From Desulfobulbaceae bacterium (lineage in GTDB: Bacteria; Desulfobacterota; Desulfobulbia; Desulfobulbales; SURF-16): 64,000 nt of DNA. Location of the stretch: the NCBI GenBank assembly GCA_020444175.1, contig JAHLLM010000004.1:122588-186587 (forward strand). The letters run 5' to 3'. Position numbers and translations under genes: made by a program. Numbering within the stretch: the first letter of the stretch is position 1; each line of letters begins with the position of its first letter. The notes under the pieces are model-generated. The model did not search any database, had not been told where the DNA came from, and worked only from the letters and a program-made list of their open reading frames with translations. Shown in pieces: positions 40,270-47,700 of the stretch.

Positions 40270-40558
40270 ATTGATTGTTGCTCCCGAAGCACAGCAAGAT
40301 ATTGAAGAAGCATATGGCTGGTATGAACAACGCAGACCTGGTTTAGGAGAAGATTTTCTCAGTTGCGTGGATGCCGGCATCCAAACAATTTGTCGACTCC
40401 CACTCTCTTATCCTCAAATTTACGAAGAATACCGTCGGGCTTTGGTTCGAAGATTTCCATTTGCCGTTTTTTATGAATATACAAGTGGGGTCGTGTATAT
40501 ATACAGTATTTTCCACACATCTCAAAATCCTGACAAGTGGCGCATTCGCTTGATATAG
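40259..40558 (+). CDS. RelE/ParE-family toxin of addiction module 1
   Basis: 99 aa from the ATG at 40259. The track start at 40229 lies deep inside the antitoxin gene and is less likely. Family pattern: ELIVAPEAQQDIEEAYGWYEQRRPGLGEDFL...RRALVRRFPFAVFYEYTSGVVYIYSIFHTSQNPDKWRIR. The target (ribosome or gyrase) is not decidable from sequence. Confidence 0.88.
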   Translation: MAVELIVAPEAQQDIEEAYGWYEQRRPGLGEDFLSCVDAGIQTICRLPLSYPQIYEEYRRALVRRFPFAVFYEYTSGVVYIYSIFHTSQNPDKWRIRLI

Positions 40559-40754
40559 ATTGAAGGCTTAATCTGGGTATTACGAAGGTTCTGGCGTTGA
40601 CAAACTGCTGGAACTTAACCTTCTCCGCGACTCCTGAGACCGGTTTATCATACAGATTTTTTCAGCAATGTGTTTGCCCATACCAAGTTTTGCGTTATAT
40701 TATAATTTCTGGAAACGCAACAGTCTACTTCGCAAACATGAAGAGGGTAACCTT

Positions 40755-41089
40755 ATGGCTTTATTAGAAAAAATTGAACAAGATGCTCTTTCTCTTTCCT
40801 GACAGGAGAGAGCTTTTTTGGCAGATCGGTTATTGAGTTCTCTTGACGATAATTGACGGTTTCGTAAAAACCCCCTCAACCGCCGCCGACAAGTATGTAA
40901 CTTGTTGATATTGCGTTGGCGGATGGTCAGCTTGAGAGCTTTTGGCGAGACCATCATAATTCCTTAAGTGATATCGATTCGGCTTGGATTGCAGAGGCCG
41001 AACAGCGTTACCAGGAGTATAAAGCTGGGAAGCGCCCAGGCATAGAAGCTCAAGAAGTTTTTGCAGAAGCCGACCAAAGGCTGAAATGA
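40755..41089 (+). pseudogene. Antitoxin of addiction module 2, broken by a stop codon and a MITE
   Basis: Reading from ATG 40755 gives MALLEKIEQDALSLS, then TGA (40800-40802), then QERAFLADRLLSSLDDN, after which a 101-bp MITE interrupts. Removing the MITE and one ATAATT copy restores the frame exactly into SLSDIDSAWIAEAEQRYQEYKAG and on to the stop at 41087-41089. That gives a 75-codon PF09720-type antitoxin with one nonsense codon. The downstream toxin gene is intact and overlaps by ATGA. Confidence 0.88.
40855..40955 (+). mobile_element. 101-bp MITE, copy 2, inserted in an antitoxin gene
   Basis: Imperfect terminal inverted repeats (GACGGTTTCGTAAAAA against GATGGTCTCGCCAAAA) and a flanking direct repeat ATAATT (40849-40854 and 40956-40961). 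The interior has ACAAGT/ACTTGT and CCGCC/GGCGG complementary pairs, so the transcript can fold. The copy at 31709-31809 has the same length and is about 85% identical in the opposite orientation. Confidence 0.85.
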
Positions 41090-41424
41090 CAAGTCTGATT
41101 TTTGACCCCGGTGCACGGCATGAATTTCTGGAAGCTGTTTCTTATTATGAAAAATGTAGCGTCGGCCTTGGAAAACGTTTTCGTGATGATGTAGAGTCTG
41201 CGTCAAAAAGTATCGTTGAAACTCCTTTCAGGTACCGTATTCTGTCTGCTCCTTTTCGCGGATGTTTAATTTCTAAATTCCCATACGCCATTATCTATAC
41301 CATTGAGCCTGATCATATCAGGATTATCACATTTTTCCTTGAAGCTATTGGCTGGGATGATTTCTTGCCATCAAGACATTTGGCGGCAGTGAAGTCCTTT
41401 CAGAAAAAGTCAAAATTCCGGTAA
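41086..41424 (+). CDS. RelE/ParE-family toxin of addiction module 2 (intact)
   Basis: 112 aa: MTSLIFDPGARHEFLEAVSYYEKCSVGLGKRF...FRYRILSAPFRGCLISKFPYAIIYTIEPDHIRIITFFLE. This is a typical ParE/RelE-like fold pattern with no stop or frameshift. Its own antitoxin is disrupted, so the toxin must be inactive, not expressed, or neutralised by another antitoxin such as that at 40045. Confidence 0.87.
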   Translation: MTSLIFDPGARHEFLEAVSYYEKCSVGLGKRFRDDVESASKSIVETPFRYRILSAPFRGCLISKFPYAIIYTIEPDHIRIITFFLEAIGWDDFLPSRHLAAVKSFQKKSKFR

Positions 41425-41450
41425 TCTGGTTCATTTTTCCGGAATTTTGA
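41410..41450 (+). terminator. Terminator hairpin overlapping the toxin stop codon
   Basis: TCAAAATTCCGG and CCGGAATTTTGA form a perfect 12-bp stem with a 17-nt loop. The left arm lies in the last codons of the toxin gene. The stem's own A/T ends make it potentially active in both directions. Confidence 0.7.
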
Positions 41451-41846
41451 TTTGGTTCACATATAAGACAAAACGGGCAATTTACCCTAAACTACTGTAT
41501 ATCCGCTCATTTTACACCTATCTTGCTTTAGGAGCTTTCCGGTATATTTTTTGCATCTCAAAACACAAGTTTGTCTGCTGCGGCAAAAGTAAATATCGGC
41601 GTTACAATTGGTTGCCACACTATCAACCTGACCACCGGTAATGGAAAGCAGCCCTTTACGCACGTTTGGGGTGAAATTTATTTTTCTGTATATTCGCAGC
41701 GTTACGATATGTGTTACGTCGCAGGAGTGCTTAAATTGTTGAGGTTGGCAATATAAGGTTCATGTGATAGTCACACTTGATTTTGTTCTGACGCCAAATT
41801 TTATGATATTAACAACGCTATATTAAGCAGTTGTAAGGAGGATAAC
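41451..41846 (+). other. Intergenic region upstream of the DGR target gene
   Basis: About 400 bp with no supported gene. The small ORFs at 41447 and 41571 lack ribosome-binding sites and recognisable content. The promoter of the DGR should lie here. A GTAAGGAGG ribosome-binding site lies at about 41832-41840, 6-7 bp before the ATG at 41847. Confidence 0.5.
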
Positions 41847-42524
41847 ATGAAGAAAAGAGTTTTAAGTTTTATGGGCTTTGTCCTGATCTTGGGCTTGGCT
41901 GCCGATGCATCGGCTTTTCAGTGGCCTGATACAGGACAGACGAAACGGTATGATAATTCTCAGGAGATTGGTTGCCCGGAGCCGGGAGAGCCCTTCTATG
42001 GGCAGGACGCTGATTATGCCGGGCCTGATCCGGGAGGGCAGAAATTTGACGCGGATGGCAACGAGCTGCTCTGGGATGCTGCAGAGTGGGCCATTCTCCT
42101 GCATAGTGGCACCGGGCTCATGTGGGAGATGAAAACCAATGACGGCACCATCCATGACCGGGATAACAAATACACCTGGTGTGACACCAATCCTGAAACC
42201 AATGGCGGGTATGCAGGGACCTGCGGCAACGGCACGGATACGGAAGATTTTATTCAGGCCTTGAACGACGCTCAATTCGGCGGTTACAATGATTGGAGGC
42301 TGCCAACCATCAAGGAGCTTTCCACCCTTGTAGACGCAGATATGGTCGGCAACACCATTGATCTTGACAAATTCCCTGACAATCAGGCGTATTACTACTG
42401 GTCGTCCTCCACCTATGCCGCTAGTACCGGCAACGCATGGAACGTCTATTTCGGCTACGGTTACGTGAACTACTACAGTAAGCTCAATAGTTTTTACGTT
42501 CGCGCCGTGCGCGGCGGACAGTGA
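41847..42524 (+). CDS. DGR target: exported DUF1566 (Lcl) protein with variable C-terminus
   Basis: 225 aa with signal peptide MKKRVLSFMGFVLILGLAADASA and a strong ribosome-binding site. The mature protein is a DUF1566/Lcl-type domain, related to the C-type-lectin-like folds used by other DGR targets (LLWDAAEWAILLHSGTGLMWE, GGYNDWRLPTIKELSTLVD). The last 46 residues (180-225) are the variable repeat, which ends at the stop codon, the usual placement. It is predicted to be displayed in the periplasm or at the cell surface, where it would bind an unknown ligand. Confidence 0.93.
   Translation: MKKRVLSFMGFVLILGLAADASAFQWPDTGQTKRYDNSQEIGCPEPGEPFYGQDADYAGPDPGGQKFDADGNELLWDAAEWAILLHSGTGLMWEMKTNDGTIHDRDNKYTWCDTNPETNGGYAGTCGNGTDTEDFIQALNDAQFGGYNDWRLPTIKELSTLVDADMVGNTIDLDKFPDNQAYYYWSSSTYAASTGNAWNVYFGYGYVNYYSKLNSFYVRAVRGGQ
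42384..42523 (+). repeat. DGR variable repeat (VR)
   Basis: 140 bp aligning without gaps to the TR at 43071-43210 (offset 687). There are 16 substitutions, and every one is at a position where the TR has A (changes to T, C or G). They alter 13 amino acids and leave one codon silent. The GC-rich 3' end (GTTCGCGCCGTGCGCGGCGGA) is identical in both and is the likely initiation-of-mutagenic-homing region. Confidence 0.97.
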
Positions 42525-42564
42525 TTGATAATTTGGTTATTTGGACATTTGATAATTAAAGATA

Positions 42565-42987
42565 ATGGCACGCTACGAGCATTTACCCATTTATAAAAAG
42601 GCCATGGAACTTGCGGTTTATCTGCAGAATGTGGTCAGAAATTTTTCCCGCTATGACAAGTATTCCATAGGGGCTGATCTCCGCGACCTTTCCCGTCGGT
42701 CTTTAATGCTGATAATCAGGGCCAATAATGCGGTGAACAAGACGGATGTGCTCAGGGAGCTTGTAGAGTGTTGTGAAATGTTGAAAACAATGTTGTTTTT
42801 TGCCAAGGAGGTCAAGGCCTTTGCAAATTTCAAGAGTTTTCAGCATGCCGCAAGTCTTGCGGTTGTGGTGAGCAAACAGAGCGAGGGATGGCTGAAAAGC
42901 AGTAAAAATGGCCGGAATTCTGAGTCGGTTGCCCCACAGCCGGTTCAGGAGCGAGCCCATACACACTGTGCGCCTTCCCCGCCATAA
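42565..42987 (+). CDS. avd: DGR accessory variability determinant (Avd)
   Basis: 140 aa. Avd is a small basic four-helix-bundle protein that forms a pentamer and works with the DGR reverse transcriptase and template RNA. The sequence fits: YEHLPIYKKAMELAVYLQNVVRNFSRYDKYSIGADLRDLSRRSLMLIIRANNA...LRELVECCEMLKTMLFFAKEVKAFANFKSFQHA. It lies between the target gene and the TR. The C-terminal 25 residues are Pro/His-rich and look like an extension. Confidence 0.93.
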   Translation: MARYEHLPIYKKAMELAVYLQNVVRNFSRYDKYSIGADLRDLSRRSLMLIIRANNAVNKTDVLRELVECCEMLKTMLFFAKEVKAFANFKSFQHAASLAVVVSKQSEGWLKSSKNGRNSESVAPQPVQERAHTHCAPSPP

Positions 42988-43058
42988 TTTATGGCATAAT
43001 CATACAGGCTGCCGAGTTATCGGCTGCCGGTGGGCCGCTAAGGCCTTTAAGAGGGAAG

Positions 43059-44714
43059 GTGAGGTGGGGCCAGGCGTATTACTACTGGTCGTCCTCCACC
43101 AATGCCGATAATACAAGCAACGCATGGAACGTCAATTTCAACAACGGTAACGTGAACAACAACAATAAGAACAATAGTTTTTACGTTCGCGCCGTGCGCG
43201 GCGGAAAGTGTGAGCTGCTTTCCTGGGCGTCGGTCTATCAGGCCTATCTTGACTGCCGCCGCAGGAAGCGAAGTACGATAAATGCGCTTAAATTCGAGGC
43301 GAATCTCTTGGAGAATCTCTTTGATCTGGCGCTTGAGCTTCAAAACGGTACGTACCGGCCATCCCGCTCTGTCTGCTTTGTCACCACCCGGCCGAAAAAC
43401 AGGGAAATTTTTGCGGCCGATTTTCGTGACCGTATTGTCCACCACCTGGTCGTGCGTCCCCTGGAAAAAATCTGGGAACCGAGATTTATTCATGACTCGT
43501 ACGCCTCCAGACCTGGAAAAGGAATTCATGCCGCAACGCAGCGCCTGAGAAAATTTATGGTCAAGGTAACCGGAAATCGCAGGAAGACTGCCTGGTATAT
43601 GCAGCTTGATATCCGTTCTTTCTTTATGAGTATCGATAAAAATATACTCTTCAACCTTCTGGGAAAAGGGATGGTGAAATCTGACGACAAAACGGCAAAC
43701 ACCCTGCTTTATCTGCTTGAACGGATAATATTTCACGACTGCACCCAAGATTATTATTTTAAGGGAAACCGGGCGTTGCTTGGCACTGTTCCGGCCCACA
43801 AGTCACTTTTTGCGTTGCCGGACAATGTCGGTCTGCCGATTGGCAATCTGACTTCACAGTTTTTTGCCAATGTCTACCTCAACTCATTGGATCAGTTTGT
43901 CAAACATGTCCTCAATTGCCGCTATTATCTCCGCTATGTTGATGATTTTGTGCTGCTTAATGAAGATAAAGAGCAACTTGCAACATGGCAGCAAAGAATA
44001 TGCAATTTTCTTGAATCGCGCCTCAAGCTCCAGCTTAAAGACAAAGGCAGGTTGCGCAGGGTCTCTGATGGGGCGGACTTTCTCGGCTACATTGTACGTC
44101 CTGACTATGTCCTTGTGCGCAACAGGGTGGTGGGAAACCTGAAAGCAAGGCTCCGGGAATTTGAAAACAAGCTTGTCTCTTTCAGCTTTGCCGGAAAGCA
44201 AAAACGTGTGTTCTTTAATTTCTGTCCGGATATTCTTGACAAATTGAGGCAGGTTCTCGCCTCCTATCTTGGCCATTTTAAACACGCTGACAGTCACCGG
44301 CTTATCAAAAGTATTTTTTTGAAATTTAAGTGGCTGGAGGAATTCTTTGAGATGAAAGACGGCAGATTGAGAGAAAAATATACGCCCCCCAGGACTTTTA
44401 GAAAACTTGCCTGCCAGTATCATTTTTTCAAAAAAATTGCTGCTGACGCCCTGCTTCTCTTCAGGATTGGTGAATTTTATGAGATGTACGATGGGGATGC
44501 TTTACGGGCTGCAGAACGGCTCAACCTGCGGACAAGTAAAATAAACAGGCGTGGGATGGGACTTGCGGCAGGATTTCCATACCGGCGATTACGTCATTAC
44601 ATTGAAAAGGCTTTGACATCGTTTAAAGTGATTGTCGTAGTTGAGGAAAAAGAACAGCAGGGCCGTTTCCTGCGTGACAGATATGTAAACACTATATACA
44701 GAGTTTGCTGTTAA
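43059..44714 (+). CDS. DGR reverse transcriptase fused to a MutS domain I-like C-terminus
   Basis: 551 aa if read from GTG 43059. The first ~50 residues are translated TR, and RT homology starts about residue 53 (LLSWASVYQAYLDCRRRK), so the true start is unsettled; no ATG lies between. RT features: LELQNGTYRPS, DFRDRIVHHLVVRPLE, SYASRPGKGIHAA, the DGR-type motif PIGNLTSQFFAN (about 260-271, in place of the QGxxxSP of group II introns) and the catalytic YVDD (293-296). Residues about 450-545 resemble MutS domain I: ALLLFRIGEFYEMYDGDALRA retains the F-Y-E mismatch wedge (473-475), followed by GLAAGFPYRRLRHYIEKAL and VIVVVEEKEQQGRF. It should copy TR RNA into adenine-mutagenised cDNA. The MutS-like part may act on TR/VR heteroduplex (inference). 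Confidence 0.95.
   Translation: MRWGQAYYYWSSSTNADNTSNAWNVNFNNGNVNNNNKNNSFYVRAVRGGKCELLSWASVYQAYLDCRRRKRSTINALKFEANLLENLFDLALELQNGTYRPSRSVCFVTTRPKNREIFAADFRDRIVHHLVVRPLEKIWEPRFIHDSYASRPGKGIHAATQRLRKFMVKVTGNRRKTAWYMQLDIRSFFMSIDKNILFNLLGKGMVKSDDKTANTLLYLLERIIFHDCTQDYYFKGNRALLGTVPAHKSLFALPDNVGLPIGNLTSQFFANVYLNSLDQFVKHVLNCRYYLRYVDDFVLLNEDKEQLATWQQRICNFLESRLKLQLKDKGRLRRVSDGADFLGYIVRPDYVLVRNRVVGNLKARLREFENKLVSFSFAGKQKRVFFNFCPDILDKLRQVLASYLGHFKHADSHRLIKSIFLKFKWLEEFFEMKDGRLREKYTPPRTFRKLACQYHFFKKIAADALLLFRIGEFYEMYDGDALRAAERLNLRTSKINRRGMGLAAGFPYRRLRHYIEKALTSFKVIVVVEEKEQQGRFLRDRYVNTIYRVCC
43071..43210 (+). repeat. DGR template repeat (TR)
   Basis: 140 bp. It is rich in AAC/AAT codons (14 of 46 in the VR frame), which on adenine mutagenesis reach many amino acids without making stop codons. 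It lies 83 bp after avd. It is in frame with, and inside, the open frame of the RT. Confidence 0.97.
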
Positions 44715-44731
44715 ACAGAAGAAGTGGAGAA

Positions 44732-47700
44732 ATGATGAAAAAGGATAGTCGCAGAATTTTAGCAGCATTGATTTTTTGTTTGCTGGCTGCTGTGTCGACA
44801 GCGCAGGCGGAAATCATCTATAACGGCAATAACACGGTCACAGATACGGAAACCGGCTTGATCTGGCATACTGAATCATTTGGGCCGTACACATGGCAGC
44901 AGGCTCTGGAGGCATGTGAAACCGAAAACTGGGAAGGGTTTGCTGATTGGCGTCTGCCGAACCGCAATGAACTGCAATCCCTGGTAGATTATTCCACCCA
45001 CACCCCCTCTATTGACTCTTATCTGTCTTCGGCTACCTACTCAAATTATTACTGGACTTCCACCACCAACCGGGCCAATCCGGCTGTGGCCTGGCTGGTC
45101 AGTTTTCAGTACGGCAACGTCACCTATGACACCAAAACCAAAGGTTTCTATATTCGTCCGGTGCGGGGAGGCGAGGCCGTGCCAAACAGTAAATTTGATT
45201 GCCCAACTGACTTTGTTGATAATGGTGACGGCACTGTTACCGATATAAATACCGGTCTTACCTGGCTGCAATCGAGCCTTGGGCCGTTCACCTGGCAGCA
45301 GGCTCTGGCCGAGGCTGAACGTTTAGTGCAGGGAGAAAAAACCGACTGGCGTCTGCCAAACCGTAATGAGCTGCAGTCCATTGTATTTTATTCTCGACAT
45401 ACCCCTGCCATTGATAACACGGTTTTTGACAATACTCAATCAAGTGGCTACTGGACCTCCACCACCAACCGGGCCAATCCGGCTGCGGCCTGGCTGGTCA
45501 ATTTTCAGTACGGCAATGTCACCTATGACACCAAAACCAAAGGTTTTTATATCCGTCCGGTGCATGGAGGCGATGTAACACCTTCCGGCCAATGTAACTC
45601 CAGCCTGGCGGATAACGGCAATGGCACGGTGACTGATACTGCAACCGGCTTGATGTGGCATCAGGATGGTTTTTCCGCGCGCACCTGGGAAGAAGCACTG
45701 GCTACATGCGAAAACCTTTACTATGCAGGCCATAACGACTGGCGCCTACCGGATCGAAACGAACTGCAATCGCTGGTTTTTTATGCCAGACATACTCCGG
45801 CGATTGATCCGGTAGGTTTTCCGATTACCCAGTCCGCAGGGTACTGGACCTCCACAACCAATACGGCCAATCCGGCTGCGGCCTGGCTGGTCAATTTTCA
45901 GTACGGCAATGTCACCTATGACACGAAGACCGATAATTATTATGTACGGCCTGTACGTGGCCAACAGAATGACGATATGGTCGGCACTATCAGTTTTTCT
46001 TTGCCTGAAGGTGCGGCAACTTTGCAAACCGGTCAGCAATTTTCAATCACATTCAATAGTATGGCAAGAATGGACCATTATGAATGGGATCTGAACAACG
46101 ACGGTGTTACAGATGTTACAAGCCGGGATAACTTTATTTCGTTCTGGTATAATGAGCCCGGCACCTATATGGTCAGGGCTGTGGCTGTTGCCCTTGACGG
46201 TAGCCGCATTGTAGCTTGGGGGCTCATTGAGGTTGAAGGTGTGGGGGAACTTTCTGAAGATTTTTCATTTGTGCCATGGTATCCGAAAACTGACAACATT
46301 GCTTCGGAAGTAATGCGAGGCGGCAGGGCAATTCGTCATTACCGTCTTGTCGATGGCAGCGGCCAGCCGATTCTTTACAAAAAATTATTTTATCGTTTCA
46401 GTGGGTATTCTCAAATTAATGAAGCCCTGTCAGATGATATGGGCTTTGTGAAAATAGTCACTCCTGCTTTGAGTGCATCCGGCCAGACATTTTATCTCAA
46501 TGTAACAGATTCGACTGGAAATGCGTCCTCAATGAGCGTGACTGATCCTCCTCACTTTTCTGTTGATGTCGGCGAGAGGACATTCAGTGAAGAATATGAG
46601 CTGCTGCTCAGTGTCGGAGGCAGTATCGGCAAGGGGCTGGGGGTGAAGCTCGGCCCTCTTGAATTGAAAGCTCTCAAAGCAACTGTGGGCGCAAGTAATA
46701 GTGTTGCCTCAAGATTTGTCTATGAAAACAGGGAAGAGGATGCAGACTTTTTCATCCAGTCCACATTGGGTGAATCGTTGGAGACGGAACTGGCAGCTGG
46801 ATTATATGGCCGGGTTTTCAAGACAAAAACCTTGCCAAAAGTTGAGGCTGGAATTGAAGTCGAGGCTCAGGTGGCCAATGAAATCATGACTGAGTATGAC
46901 TTTCCCTCCCTTGTCATCAATAACGAGATAAATGATAATTCCCAGGCTTTGAGGGCCGGTATTGCACTTTTGGAGAGTGGCATAAATTCCGGCAAACAGG
47001 TTGCTGTGGGGATGGATCGACTCCTTCTTGGCCTGATTGATAAATATGTTGAACAATATACCGGAATCACTGCTGATGTTACCGGAAATACCGTCACTTT
47101 GTCTGGAGAAGCTTCCATCGGCGCTTCACTCACCTTAAAAAATCCCATCGGCGCTTCTGCCGGAAGTGAGTGGGGCGTGTCGGGGGAGGCTTTTGAAGGC
47201 TCCTATGCATATTCCCTGGGAATTCTTCAGCAGGAAGACAGCTCCGCCATGTCCGTTACCCAGAGTGTTGTTGCCGGCATGGATTTCGGTAAGTTCAGCC
47301 TCATCTATGGACAGAAATTTGCGGGAGATAAAAGGCGAAACAACACCCCTAAATTTGAAATTCCCTGGTTTACCAATTCACTGGTAAGCATTGAAGGGGA
47401 GCAGGGTGTGACCGCAACCCATAGATCTGACGGTAGTACAGAGCTTGAATATCGCCATCTGCTTGATCGCGATGATTCAGGATTTTTCATTGTCGGCAGC
47501 ACGGTAGTTGAAAAGAATATGTATTTACGCACCGATAAAGAAGCGGTCATTAGTGAAATTGCTGGAGTATCTGAAATGGCGGGCCAGATGTGTTTTCTTG
47601 ACCCGGAAGAAAATTTTGATTTCTACTTTTCACCCACTCATTACAATGATCTGCGGGATGGTTTTCTTGATGTAAGTGCCGGCAGCGTCAATTGGGAGGA

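Noticed and set aside
40700-40957. 85-aa minus-strand ORF across the MITE
   Set aside because: It is read through the MITE and the broken antitoxin; the opposite-strand reconstruction explains the sequence fully.
41571-41756. 61-aa ORF upstream of the DGR target
   Set aside because: No ribosome-binding site and no recognisable content; it ends within the likely promoter region.
44732-45960. The three DUF1566 domains as further VRs of the DGR
   Set aside because: They share protein-level family features with the target, but their DNA does not align with the TR and the differences are not confined to adenine positions.
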